This document shows, in pieces, positions 17,345 through 26,145 of a stretch of DNA of 64,000 nt. The stretch comes from Candidatus Poribacteria bacterium (lineage in GTDB: Bacteria > Poribacteria > WGA-4E > WGA-3G): the NCBI GenBank assembly GCA_022824265.1, contig JAJEAG010000014.1, forward strand, positions 1 to 64,000, given 5' to 3'. The notes beneath the pieces are model-generated. The model was not told where the DNA came from. It searched no databases and worked only from the letters and a program-made list of their open reading frames with translations. Made by a program: the position numbers and the translations under genes. Position 1 is the first letter of the stretch; each line of letters starts with the position of its first letter.

Positions 17345-18781
17345 TTGACTATTCATAAAAAAGATCACAACACACTAATAAGATTGAAATGCGCTCTTTG
17401 TTTTGTTCTGACTGTTCTATTATTTTACACAAGTTGTTCACTTCCAGGTGGTAACCAGAATACGAACCGTATCCGTTTTACCATCCAAAATACACTTAGG
17501 ATTGAGCGTAAAAATATCCCAATTGTGTTGACTTTAGACCAGTTACAAAAGGTTAGTGCAGACTTTTCATTGAATGCATATTCCGTTGTTACAGGTAAAT
17601 CTCCTCAAGAAGCGATGATTCCTGCACAAGCAGATGATTTGGACTATGACGGTGTACGTGACCAGTTAGTTTTCCTCATAGACCTTGAAAAAGAAGAAAC
17701 AAAAGAGTTCTCTATCCTTTATGACCCGAATGTAAAAGCAACATTTACACTTGATGTGAACAAACTTACTCGGGCTGGAATTTTCCCTGAACTCAATGCA
17801 TTCGCTGCAATCGAATCAGACTTGATCGCATATCTCCTAAAGCCAAATGGGTCTGTTATTGCCTATGGCAAAAAACGACAAGGGTTATTCAGCGTTAATA
17901 GTATGTTTCAGGGTGAATTAGATATGGAACAGCATCTTTCACAAGAGTTTAGACTCCATTTTGATCGTAACGGAATTGCTCTAACACAAAACCCAAACGC
18001 ACTTGGTATAGATAGTGGGGACAGTGATAACCGATGGATAATAAGTGATCTGGAAAATCAGGAGAATTACTTTATCCGAAAGGAAGAAGAACAACTTAAT
18101 CTTTACAAATCAATTGGTATATCACTGAATGATCTCCTTGATGCGGAAAACACTACTATGATTAGATTAACTTCTAATAAAGACTTGATCGGTTGTGGCG
18201 GATATGCCCTATGGAATAACGAGAACAGGGAGTTAATTCCGATTTCAAATGAAGGTGATTATGTGCGAATTCTTGCTAATGGTGCTATACGGTCGATTGT
18301 TCAAAGGATTCTACCAAGTTGGAACATCAACGGTGATACATATCATTTAACCTCAACTACATATATTTATGGTGGGAATCAATGGATTGAACGGCATATC
18401 AATGCTGATAAGGAATTACCACAGGATTACACTATCGCTGTAGGAATTCCAAAGATTGGTGATTCTTATGATGTTGACGATGAACAGAATCTGATGTGGA
18501 GTTGGGGAACAGATCCAGCTGGTGCATATCCTCTTGGCGTGGCATTAACTTATTCGGAAACACAGACAGACAGTCAAATTGATACAGACCCGAATATGTT
18601 GTCAGTTGTCTTGCATCCCGATGAAGAAGGACAGATAAAATATCGCACCTTAGCCATTTGGGAAGGGGGCATTAAGGGGATACAAACGGAATCAGAATTC
18701 ATACAACATCTTAATATAATGACAACGAAAATGTCAAATCCACCTATAATAAAGTTTCTACCGAAAGATGATAAGAAATAA
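17345..18781 (+). CDS. DUF4861-like lipoprotein
   Basis: A 478-residue product starting at a TTG with aggaac nine bases upstream. An export signal (16-30) ends in a lipobox FYTSC with Cys31. The mature chain resembles DUF4861 proteins: it opens with a normal-sounding NTLRIERKNIPIVL segment, then DDLDYDGVRDQLVFLIDLE, the calcium-loop-like stretch that typifies the group, then long beta-rich domains. DUF4861 proteins are often found near carbohydrate catabolism in environmental bacteria; no reaction has been assigned that I know. It stands before the TPP enzyme with only 30 bases between, so co-transcription is likely. Confidence 0.68.
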   Translation: MTIHKKDHNTLIRLKCALCFVLTVLLFYTSCSLPGGNQNTNRIRFTIQNTLRIERKNIPIVLTLDQLQKVSADFSLNAYSVVTGKSPQEAMIPAQADDLDYDGVRDQLVFLIDLEKEETKEFSILYDPNVKATFTLDVNKLTRAGIFPELNAFAAIESDLIAYLLKPNGSVIAYGKKRQGLFSVNSMFQGELDMEQHLSQEFRLHFDRNGIALTQNPNALGIDSGDSDNRWIISDLENQENYFIRKEEEQLNLYKSIGISLNDLLDAENTTMIRLTSNKDLIGCGGYALWNNENRELIPISNEGDYVRILANGAIRSIVQRILPSWNINGDTYHLTSTTYIYGGNQWIERHINADKELPQDYTIAVGIPKIGDSYDVDDEQNLMWSWGTDPAGAYPLGVALTYSETQTDSQIDTDPNMLSVVLHPDEEGQIKYRTLAIWEGGIKGIQTESEFIQHLNIMTTKMSNPPIIKFLPKDDKK

Positions 18782-18811
18782 GTATTACTTGTTTACATAG
18801 ATGGAGAAAAG

Positions 18812-19414
18812 ATGCTCATTAAGGAAGAATATCTACAACTCATATCTTCACAGCGAACAGATGAAGTCGTGATAACCACGATGGGAATGGCAGTACCATG
18901 GGCAGAAATATCGACCCATCCACTTGACTTTGCGTCTGTCGGGAGTGCAATGGGACACGCCGCAGACTTAGCATTAGGTATTGCACTTGCAAAACCAGAT
19001 AAAAAAATAATAATTCTTAATGGTGATGGAAGTATGCTGATGTGCTTAGGAACACTTGCAACGATTACTGGCTTAAGTGAACCACCGTCCAATTTCCTCC
19101 TATTTGTATGTGATAACGGAACGTATGAAGTTACAGGCAACCAACCAGTTCCGCGCAATCCTGATTTCAAATGGACGACAATTGCAATGGGTACTGGTTT
19201 TCAACAGGTTCACGAGTACGATGATATTGAAACACTGGAAACTGATTTACCAAGTATCCTAAAAAAACCTGGACCTACTTTTGTGAATCTACTAACAGAA
19301 CAAGCAAACGAACCTCCACCGGATAGGTGGGGTGGATTCCAATATCCGTATTTGCAAGAATCACTTGCAGCATCAGCACACAAGTTGCGAAAGGAACTCG
19401 CAAGTAGTATGTAG
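18812..19414 (+). CDS. TPP-dependent decarboxylase, C-terminal (PP) half only
   Basis: A 200-residue protein equal to the TPP-binding half of a thiamine-diphosphate enzyme. The motif GDGSMLMCLGTLATITGLSEPPSN-F spaced at about residues 71-95 is the GDG...N signature that holds Mg-TPP. Its size and sequence resemble the beta subunit of sulfopyruvate decarboxylase (ComE) or the C-terminal half of phosphonopyruvate decarboxylase. The matching PYR-domain subunit, which supplies the catalytic glutamate, is not next to it; the only other TPP gene in the window (55330) is a full-length enzyme. It may pair with a distant partner. Neighbours are a DUF4861 lipoprotein and an aldo/keto reductase. The substrate is not determined. 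Confidence 0.78.
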   Translation: MLIKEEYLQLISSQRTDEVVITTMGMAVPWAEISTHPLDFASVGSAMGHAADLALGIALAKPDKKIIILNGDGSMLMCLGTLATITGLSEPPSNFLLFVCDNGTYEVTGNQPVPRNPDFKWTTIAMGTGFQQVHEYDDIETLETDLPSILKKPGPTFVNLLTEQANEPPPDRWGGFQYPYLQESLAASAHKLRKELASSM

Positions 19415-19455
19415 ACTCTGTTCTGTTATACATACACTTTTGAGAAAATACACTT

Positions 19456-20355
19456 ATGGAACAAACAAAATTAGAAACTCGACGAATGGGACGAACTGAG
19501 ATGCGTCCAAATTCATTGGCACTGGGTGCTGCATGGATCTGGAGTAAAGGAGATAATGAAGTTATAAGTGGAATCAGGCGCGCTATTGAACTCGGTATGA
19601 ATTATATTGACTCTTATCCAGGTCACTCTGAGCATCTATGGGGTGAAGCACTGTCTGGAGGATTAAGAGAAAAGATCTACCTACAAGCAAAAGTTGGAAC
19701 ACATCCTGAACGCAGAAAGGATTTCACCGCTGATGGTACACGTTGGAGTGTGACTAATAGTCTCAAAGATTTTCGTACAGACTATTTGGACTCAGTGTTG
19801 ATACACGACCCGTTAGACATGGAAAGTATTTTAGATAAAGGTCAGGCGTTGGATACGCTACTTGAAATGAAGGATGAAGGTCTGATCCGAAATATCGGTG
19901 CGGGGGTACGTTCCCATGATTTTCACAAACAATTGATTGAAACTGGTCATATTGATATAATACTCACTTTCTTGGACTATACACTATTATCGCAATCTGT
20001 AACAGAAACGACTTTACCTTTGACGCGTCAGCATGATGTTGGTATTATTCTTGCAAGTCCGTTAGGCATGGGGAGTCTGACAGGAACAGAACCAAACGTT
20101 GAAGAGGAGCGAAGGCGAAATCCGAATGCAGAACCAAAAGCGCATGCAATGTGGAAATGGTGTCAGGAACATAATGTAAATATCCGCCATTTAGCAATGC
20201 AATTTTGTCTCGCTGCCCCGATTGATGGCGTTGTAATGTTCGGTCCCGCTGATAAAGCACAAGTTGAAGATGGATATGAAGCTGCTACATCTGAAATATC
20301 GGAAGAAATATGGGAAGCATTTGAGGCAGAATTTGGAATCAATCGTGGAATGTAA
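19456..20355 (+). CDS. Aldo/keto reductase family protein, catalytic Tyr apparently replaced
   Basis: A 299-residue TIM-barrel oxidoreductase. The family tetrad Asp-Tyr-Lys-His maps to Asp52 (NYIDSYPGHSE), Lys79 (LQAKVG) and His117 (VLIHDP). The tyrosine five residues after Asp52 is a histidine here (His57), with a Tyr instead at 54. The NADPH-end segment GIILASPLGMGSLTG is normal. It may therefore be an atypical reductase, a dehydrogenase, or a non-catalytic relative. Closest relatives by feel are the D-threo-aldose/galactose dehydrogenase-like AKRs. It lies 41 bases after the TPP gene. Confidence 0.8.
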   Translation: MEQTKLETRRMGRTEMRPNSLALGAAWIWSKGDNEVISGIRRAIELGMNYIDSYPGHSEHLWGEALSGGLREKIYLQAKVGTHPERRKDFTADGTRWSVTNSLKDFRTDYLDSVLIHDPLDMESILDKGQALDTLLEMKDEGLIRNIGAGVRSHDFHKQLIETGHIDIILTFLDYTLLSQSVTETTLPLTRQHDVGIILASPLGMGSLTGTEPNVEEERRRNPNAEPKAHAMWKWCQEHNVNIRHLAMQFCLAAPIDGVVMFGPADKAQVEDGYEAATSEISEEIWEAFEAEFGINRGM

Positions 20356-20607
20356 ACAAAATTATTGTTAGATACTATTACAATTTTCTTGCATTAAATA
20401 ATCAAAAATGTTATAATTCTTCAGAATTCAATACTGTGATATGTATTTTTTCATGCAATCACGAAAATAAAACACAATTTCGGTATAGCTAGCAAGCCGA
20501 AATATTCAAATATTAGTTTTTATGTTGCTCAATTTGGTATTTTAGGAAGCGCGCTTCTTACCTAATATAAGCAAATTTAGCATACTGAATAAGGAGATCT
20601 CTTAACT

Positions 20608-21348
20608 ATGAAAAAATTGGCAATTCTTCTTACAATTGCTTGTCTGATCATCGCACCAACTGCATTTGCACAGGACTGGCAACCGGCTGGTGACCAATGG
20701 ATTGAAAAATGGTGGGCACTTGATTTAGTTATTAATACAGGTGGTTTCGCGGCATCTGCCGAACGTGACTACCTTTCTGATGGTACTAATGGGGAACTCA
20801 CAAATGTGAATGCCTCTACCCGCTACGGTGCTGGACTCTCCGGACAAATGGCTGTACACCTTCCTCCAAATAATGGTGGGGTACTTGGTTGGTCTGTAGT
20901 CTCACTGCAGTTAGATAGTACAAACAACATGTATAAGAGTCATGGTATCGCAGATAATGCACCCGGTATGTATAGGGACAATATAACTTGGCACGGAATT
21001 ATTCTCATCTTGTCTCCTGATGATAGGACAACAACGATGTATCCCGCCCATGATGACCATGCAGAGATTTGGCTCAACGGTGAAAAGGTATACAACAATC
21101 CAAACTGGACTGGTGGGGCTCAAGTAGCAACTCAACCCACCGAAATTGACCTGATTCAAGGCGAAAACTTCCTTCACTTCAAATGCGGTGAAGGTGGTGG
21201 TGGAGATTATGTCAATCTTCGTCTTGATGAAGCTGATGAAGACCTTCAGATTGCACCTACACTTGATGGTCAGTTCCTGAATGTTTTGACACCTGTTGAA
21301 CCTCAAGGTAAAGTTACAACTACTTGGGCTGATATTAAACGTAGATAA
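20608..21348 (+). CDS. Secreted beta-sandwich protein (jelly-roll, carbohydrate-enzyme-like module)
   Basis: A 246-residue exported protein: Sec signal 1-21 (ending TAFA-Q). The mature part is a beta-sandwich. DDHAEIWLNGEKVY near 150 followed by LIQGENFLHFKCGEGGGGDYVNLRL is the same pattern found twice at the C-terminus of the giant protein at 38779-43299 (DQAKVWLNGKEVYANP...LNAGKNTILVKVCN). In glycoside hydrolases such NGxxV...GxNxlxlk modules are sugar-binding-type jelly rolls. No catalytic residues can be assigned. The gene has a gga(gat)-type site (aaggag, 20591-20596), a 250-base AT-rich leader with a gaagcgcgcttc palindrome at 20550-20561, and a strong terminator, so it is a monocistronic and perhaps highly expressed unit. 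Confidence 0.75.
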   Translation: MKKLAILLTIACLIIAPTAFAQDWQPAGDQWIEKWWALDLVINTGGFAASAERDYLSDGTNGELTNVNASTRYGAGLSGQMAVHLPPNNGGVLGWSVVSLQLDSTNNMYKSHGIADNAPGMYRDNITWHGIILILSPDDRTTTMYPAHDDHAEIWLNGEKVYNNPNWTGGAQVATQPTEIDLIQGENFLHFKCGEGGGGDYVNLRLDEADEDLQIAPTLDGQFLNVLTPVEPQGKVTTTWADIKRR

Positions 21349-21370
21349 AAAATTATAGAGTATCTAACAC

Positions 21371-21401
21371 AAAACCCGTATCACTAAAGGATACGGGTTT
21401 T
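21371..21401 (+). terminator. Rho-independent terminator of the secreted protein gene
   Basis: A perfect 12-bp stem (aaaacccgtatc/gatacgggtttt, 21371-21382 and 21390-21401) with a 7-base loop, followed by tgttattt. The A-tract on the left makes it usable in both directions. Confidence 0.88.
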
Positions 21402-21436
21402 GTTATTTATAACGTGAGTTCAGAATAAGTTATACC

Positions 21437-21747
21437 ATTTCTAAATAATAACTTCTCATTAACAAAAAACGCGTTCGTAGTTGTGCAATTCACGCGCCTC
21501 TTATTCAAATCTAAATGGGAAAATAATTTATAGAATTGGTATTACATTCTGTAGGAGCGATCTCCGAATCGCGACCCTACCACAAGGACATCAAGTCTCG
21601 GAGAAGCAGCATGCTCTTATGGCATTTGTCGCCTCAGGCACATCGTAGGGGCGGGGTTTCCCCGCCCACATATAATGCTATTTCTAAATAATAACTTCTC
21701 ATTAACAAAAAACGCGTTCGTAGTCGTGCAATTCATTGCGCCTCTTA
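21437..21747. repeat. 66-bp direct repeat flanking a GC-rich palindrome
   Basis: A ~66-bp unit beginning atttctaaataataacttc is present at 21437-21502 and again at 21680-21747 with only a few changes. The 178 bases between include ctgtaggagcgatctccgaatcgcgacc-type sequence (about 21549-21577) and the cgtaggggcggggtttcccc palindrome at 21644-21667. There is no coding sequence. Confidence 0.75.
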
Positions 21748-21806
21748 GATTTGGATTTATTAGAGTCTCAAATGTTGTTTTATTTATTAGAATTAGTATA
21801 ACTTAC

Positions 21807-21990
21807 GGAATCGGCTGAATCCACATCCTAAATTCCGTTGGCATTGTTTTATGTAGAAGCATCCGAATTTTCAGAGTCATTCTTGACTAAATAGGTCATA
21901 ATAGCCCCATAAAACCATACTGAATATAAGTTCGTGGCACATGATAAAATTGTGAAAATTTCCCTTTGACTCTGAAAACTCTGAATCTTT
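21807..21990 (+). repeat. 184-bp dispersed repeat with inverted ends, copy A
   Basis: The sequence from ggaatcggctgaatccacat to ctctgaatcttt is repeated in opposite orientation at 48121-48303 with clear similarity through its whole length. Inner ends are inverted: ccgaattttcagagtca (about 21864-21880) against tgactctgaaaactctgaat. It encodes nothing and looks like a miniature inverted-repeat element. Confidence 0.75.
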
Positions 21991-22099
21991 AGAACGTAAG
22001 TAATGTAAATATCAGCATATCAATGGGTTTCCTACACTGGCACACAATACTATCATTAATCGAACTCACGTTATTTATACTAAAATTAGTAATTACTTA

Positions 22100-22180
22100 T
22101 ACACTTTGGCAGGTTCAGTATCCTAACCGAACCTGTGTAAATAGTGCGGTTAGAAACCGCACCTACTAGGGAGTGGGAAC
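22100..22180. repeat. Palindromes of the aaccgaacct/gcggtt family
   Basis: aggttcagtatcctaaccgaacct (22111-22134) is an imperfect palindrome and gtgcggtt-aga-aaccgcac (22144-22162) has 8-bp arms. Both resemble the 18-bp palindrome at 56924-56963. Confidence 0.6.
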
Positions 22181-22222
22181 ATATTTTTCAATTTCACTAT
22201 AAGGACGACACGCAAATTAGAA

Positions 22223-23893
22223 TCATTCTGTCTCTGTAATCTTCAGAATCTGATTTACCTCAACATCTTCTAATTTTTGTATATTACCAGATTGCCATAT
22301 AACTGTAACACTCTCTACTTTTTCAACATCCGTCACACCGAATAACAGCCTGATGTCACTTCCTGACGCATAACTTGATCCGCTCTTTACTTCGGCAATC
22401 TGTGTTATTCCACCAGCAATTATTTTCACCTTTGACCCAATACCGTCTCGATTGCTTTTCTTGCCAATAAGTTTGATTCCTAACCAGTTATTTCGGTTTC
22501 CTCCCTCATTTTTCAAGAATACCGCACGCTGGTTTGAATTCATGACAACTAAGTCGATATCACCATCGTTATCATAGTCTGCTGATGCGGCTGCTCTACC
22601 GACAAGTTCCTCGGAAAAGTAAGTGCCAGAGGTTTTTGACACCTCTACAAATGTGCCATCACCGTTGTTGTGAAAAAGTTGATCTCTTTGAGCATAAGTT
22701 TCATAATCCGTCAATTTCTCAATTACTGCTTGTGGATGTCCATTTGCACTGAAAAGATCAATATGACCGTCGTTATCATAATCAATAAAAAGTGGACTAA
22801 AACCGACTAATGGTAATGTCGGTTGTTGTAATTGACTTTCCACAGTCGCATCAGAAAAGTAGAATCCACCAGAATTTTGTAGTTTATAGAGTGTTGCTTT
22901 CTCCGAATTAGCAACAATGATGTCAAACATACCATCATGGTTGTAATCCCCGTAGTCTACTCCCATAGACCCTTCTGCAACCCCATTCTCATCATATCCA
23001 GTACCGAGAAACAAGCTTTCTTCAGTAAATGTACCGTCACCATTGTTATGATATAGAAAATTGCGACTGGTATCGTTAGCAACGTAGATGTCTGGATATC
23101 TGTCATTATCGTAGTCAAGAGCCACAGCAGCCATACCGCGTCCTTCACTCGGATTTACCAAACCTGCTTCCTCCGCAACATTTGTAAATGTCCCATCTCC
23201 ATTATTCCTGTAAAGCACATCCGGTGTTCCTTCATAACTTCGTGGATGTCCATACCCGACAATCCCCTTATAAGTCGTCACTGGCATTGACAGATTATAG
23301 ATGAGATAATTCACTACGAATATATCCAAATCTCCATCTATATCATAGTCCAAGAATACAGCTGCAATACTCCAAAGCTCATTATCAATTCCTGCGATCT
23401 TTGTGATGTTGGTAAATGTCCCATCACCGTTGTTTCGGTATAAGTTATCTTGACCAAAGTTAGCAACATACAGGTCAGCATCACCATCGTTATCAATGTC
23501 ACCAGCAGATGCAGCCATACCGTAACCTGTATCTCCACAACCTGCAACACCAGTAACATCAATAAAACGTCCGTTTCCTTCATTACGATAAAGCACATTT
23601 TTTGCAGTTTCTTGAATTATCTTCTTTGAGACACCTTCCACAGGAACAACACCGCTGTTTACAAGGTACAGGTCAACGTTGCTGTCACCGTTATAATCAA
23701 AAAAGACAGCCCCAGAACCCATTGTCTCAATAATATGCTTATGTTCGGTTTTACCGTTGTTATGCTTGAAATCTATACCTGCTTCTTTGGTGACATCAAC
23801 GTATATAGGCAATTGTTTGGCAGCAGCAAATGCGACAAACAGTGTAGAAAGAATTAGGTATATAAGTACTGATATTGACTTGTAAGATTTCAT
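22223..23893 (-). CDS. FG-GAP/VCBS repeat protein with C-terminal ASPIC/UnbV domain
   Basis: A 556-residue exported protein (signal 1-26, ending FAAAKQ). After a lead segment YVDVTKEAGIDFKHNNGKTEH it contains six or seven FG-GAP/VCBS blades, each with a calcium-type loop DYDNDGDxD or DxNxDGD (for example DIDNDGDADLYVANFG, DYDIDGDLDIFVVNY), so it should fold as a beta-propeller. The last ~90 residues are an ASPIC/UnbV domain (NNWLGIKLIGKKSNRDGIGSK). The group is often called CRTAC1-like. The role is probably extracellular adhesion or surface display; no enzymatic residues are seen. It is the last gene of the operon TPR - SUMF1-like - ASPIC, 14 bases after the SUMF1-like gene. Confidence 0.86.
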   Translation of the reverse strand: MKSYKSISVLIYLILSTLFVAFAAAKQLPIYVDVTKEAGIDFKHNNGKTEHKHIIETMGSGAVFFDYNGDSNVDLYLVNSGVVPVEGVSKKIIQETAKNVLYRNEGNGRFIDVTGVAGCGDTGYGMAASAGDIDNDGDADLYVANFGQDNLYRNNGDGTFTNITKIAGIDNELWSIAAVFLDYDIDGDLDIFVVNYLIYNLSMPVTTYKGIVGYGHPRSYEGTPDVLYRNNGDGTFTNVAEEAGLVNPSEGRGMAAVALDYDNDRYPDIYVANDTSRNFLYHNNGDGTFTEESLFLGTGYDENGVAEGSMGVDYGDYNHDGMFDIIVANSEKATLYKLQNSGGFYFSDATVESQLQQPTLPLVGFSPLFIDYDNDGHIDLFSANGHPQAVIEKLTDYETYAQRDQLFHNNGDGTFVEVSKTSGTYFSEELVGRAAASADYDNDGDIDLVVMNSNQRAVFLKNEGGNRNNWLGIKLIGKKSNRDGIGSKVKIIAGGITQIAEVKSGSSYASGSDIRLLFGVTDVEKVESVTVIWQSGNIQKLEDVEVNQILKITETE

Positions 23894-23907
23894 TGAAGGA
23901 AGGATTA

Positions 23908-24771
23908 TTATTTATCTGATTTTTCTACTGATTTCGCTACTCGGAAACCGACAAAGGATGTTTTCAGTGAAGGATATAAATAAAAACGAAAAGTCGTACT
24001 ACACCGTGCAATCTTGTCGATCCAAGAACCACCTCTGAGGATACGCCAACTCCCGACATCAGGACCTTTTGGATTTCTATTTGGACTGTGTGTATAATAT
24101 ACATCACTGTACCAATCTGCTGTCCATTCCCATACGTTACCTGCCATATCCATTACGCCAAAAAAACTCTTACCCTTTGGATAACTACCAACGGGAGCGA
24201 TCATGTTATCATAACCGTCATTTTGCTCCGATGTATTTGCATGTGGAAGCATAGAATTACCCCAGGGCCATATCCTATCTGAATAACCGCGTGCCGCTTT
24301 TTCCCACTCCGCTTCTGTTGGCAGACGCATTCCTTTCCATTCAGTATAAGCCTTCGCATCATGCCATGAGACACCGACAACCGGATGATCCGGTAATTTT
24401 GTTGCACGTTCAGGCCAGTCACCTATATGCGGAAGATGTGAGAAGTTTTCAGGAGTGTGTAGATTTCCTTCAGTTCCATTCTCAGTATTTTTCTTTTGTA
24501 AATCAATCCAAAATTCATAATATTCAGCATTTGTTACTTCATACTTACTAATATAGAATGCATCAAGAAAAACTTTGTGGGCAGGTTTTTCATCCTCAGA
24601 ACGACTTGTACTACCCATGGTAAATGTTCCTGCTTGAATTAGTATCATCATATTCTCTTTCTCTTCAGCGGAAACATCGATTGAAATCCCCGTAGAAAAA
24701 GAGAACATGAAAATAATCACCGAAAATCGTCTAATATTCAAAACAATTAGTTCCTGTTGTGCTAAATTCAA
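23908..24771 (-). CDS. SUMF1/formylglycine-generating-enzyme-like protein, second active-site Cys missing
   Basis: A 287-residue protein of the FGE-sulfatase fold with an N-terminal hydrophobic stretch (15-35) that may export it. Family landmarks are IQAGTFTMGS (46-55), FYISKYEVTNAEY, HPVVGVSWHDAKAY, MRLPTEAEWEKAARG, MAGNVWEWTADWY, WRILRGGSW and FVGFRVA at the end. True FGE oxidises a sulfatase cysteine using two redox cysteines after RGGS; here there is only one (ARCSTTF). It is more likely a formylglycine-unrelated SUMF1-fold protein (binding module) or uses a different chemistry. It is placed 3 bases after the TPR gene and before the ASPIC protein, and the three probably act together in the envelope. 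Confidence 0.83.
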   Translation of the reverse strand: MNLAQQELIVLNIRRFSVIIFMFSFSTGISIDVSAEEKENMMILIQAGTFTMGSTSRSEDEKPAHKVFLDAFYISKYEVTNAEYYEFWIDLQKKNTENGTEGNLHTPENFSHLPHIGDWPERATKLPDHPVVGVSWHDAKAYTEWKGMRLPTEAEWEKAARGYSDRIWPWGNSMLPHANTSEQNDGYDNMIAPVGSYPKGKSFFGVMDMAGNVWEWTADWYSDVYYTHSPNRNPKGPDVGSWRILRGGSWIDKIARCSTTFRFYLYPSLKTSFVGFRVAKSVEKSDK

Positions 24772-24774
24772 TAC

Positions 24775-25971
24775 CTATTTTTGAGCCTTTTTTTGTTGTA
24801 ATAAGAAATGCTCATAAGCTTGATAATGTTGATCACCAAGTTTGTGATTACCAATACTTTTATAAAGTTTGGAAAGGTTCAGATGGTAGTACGGCTGTTC
24901 TTCATTCAATTCAACTGCTTTACGGAAAACTGAAATTGCATTCTGTACATCTCCCAGCATTGCGTAAACACTACCGAGAGTGTTATAAAATCGGTCTTGT
25001 GTTGGCAATAATTGAATAGCTTTCTGGGCAGGTTCCAGTGCTAACTTCGGATATCTGATATTGATAAACGCTTGACTGAGTCCATGATAATAACTGGCTA
25101 TTGCACCCGTAGGTGCATTTTGTGCGTTGCCGATTTCAATACATTTCTGAAAGACCGGTATCACCCTTTTATACTTTTTTTGACGCATCATCACACCTGC
25201 TAATCCTGTCCATCCATCAAGATTATTTGGATCAACACGTGTTAGACGGGTAAAACGTTCATAATCTGCAGCCTCTTTCTGGAGACGTTGATATATCTGC
25301 ATCTCTTCTCTGCTTTTATCTCTATTGCCAATTCGTTGGTAGGCTGTGCCAAGTCCGAAGTGAGGGTCAGCAAAATCTGGTGGTCCATACTGTATTGCTT
25401 TTTTAAAATAGTCTATAGCTCCTGGATAGGATTTTAAGTTTAGGTGTGCATTTCCAAGTTCATAATAATTTCCTGCTGCGTTAGGTTTTAATACAATGGC
25501 TTTATTCAATACATCAACTGCATCTGTATACTGACGAAGTTTGACATAGACCTTTCCAAGCACCTCATATGCTCGTGCATGTTGAGGAGATAAAGAAATG
25601 ACAGATTTGAGCGGTTCAACGGCATCCTCCCACTGATTTAACTTGAAATACACGATTGCCAAAGAATACAATAACTCAATATTATCTGGTTTTAAAGCTA
25701 AAGAACGGTTATATACTTCAACCGCCTTATTCCAAGACGAATCCGATGCATACGACATCCCTAAATAGTGCAAGATTTCATAACGATTTGGATCAATAGC
25801 AAGGGCAGACTCAAATGCTTTTATAGTTGCTTGATTATCACCTTGAAAAAGATATAGAAATCCTTGTTCTACTTGCTTCACATATTCGGCATGATCATCA
25901 TTTTCTGCAGAAAGTTGAGATATTGATAAACACAGAAGAAGTATTAGCAAGATGATTAGACTATTTCGCAT
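24775..25971 (-). CDS. Exported tetratricopeptide repeat protein
   Basis: A 398-residue protein with signal peptide 1-22 (ending SQLSA-E) and about ten TPR units, for example AIKAFESALAIDPNRYEILHYLG, KAVEVYNRSLALKPDNIELLYSL and NAISVFRKAVELNEEQPYYHLNL. These form a superhelical scaffold for protein contacts in the periplasm or outside. It leads the operon with the SUMF1-like and ASPIC proteins; the promoter at 26030-26058 drives it away from the plus-strand hydrolase gene. The partner is unknown; co-expression suggests an envelope complex with the two neighbours. Confidence 0.86.
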   Translation of the reverse strand: MRNSLIILLILLLCLSISQLSAENDDHAEYVKQVEQGFLYLFQGDNQATIKAFESALAIDPNRYEILHYLGMSYASDSSWNKAVEVYNRSLALKPDNIELLYSLAIVYFKLNQWEDAVEPLKSVISLSPQHARAYEVLGKVYVKLRQYTDAVDVLNKAIVLKPNAAGNYYELGNAHLNLKSYPGAIDYFKKAIQYGPPDFADPHFGLGTAYQRIGNRDKSREEMQIYQRLQKEAADYERFTRLTRVDPNNLDGWTGLAGVMMRQKKYKRVIPVFQKCIEIGNAQNAPTGAIASYYHGLSQAFINIRYPKLALEPAQKAIQLLPTQDRFYNTLGSVYAMLGDVQNAISVFRKAVELNEEQPYYHLNLSKLYKSIGNHKLGDQHYQAYEHFLLQQKKAQK

Positions 25972-26029
25972 CCGAGTATCCTTATATATGCTTTTTACTG
26001 TAAATATAACGGTAAGCCTTATATGTTAG

Positions 26030-26058
26030 ATAATATCTGAATTATCAAAAAAAATCAA
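26030..26058 (-). promoter_or_regulatory. Promoter of the TPR-SUMF1-ASPIC operon
   Basis: On the minus strand: TTGATT (26058-26053), 17-base spacer, TATTAT (26035-26030), 58 bases before the ATG at 25971. It is divergent with the promoter at 26090-26118. Confidence 0.6.
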
Positions 26059-26089
26059 TCAGATTCTTTTCGGATATGGTTCAAAAGGG

Positions 26090-26118
26090 TTGACTTTGGA
26101 ATGGGTTTGTAGTATAAA
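26090..26118 (+). promoter_or_regulatory. Promoter of the FAH-family hydrolase gene
   Basis: TTGACT (26090-26095), 17-base spacer, TATAAA (26113-26118), then a caggagga site before the GTG at 26146. Confidence 0.75.
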
Positions 26119-26145
26119 ATAACCATTGCAATCAGGAGGAATATT

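Noticed and set aside
23908-24771. Calling this a true formylglycine-generating enzyme
   Set aside because: Only one candidate active-site cysteine is seen after RGGSW; the fold is supported but not the reaction.
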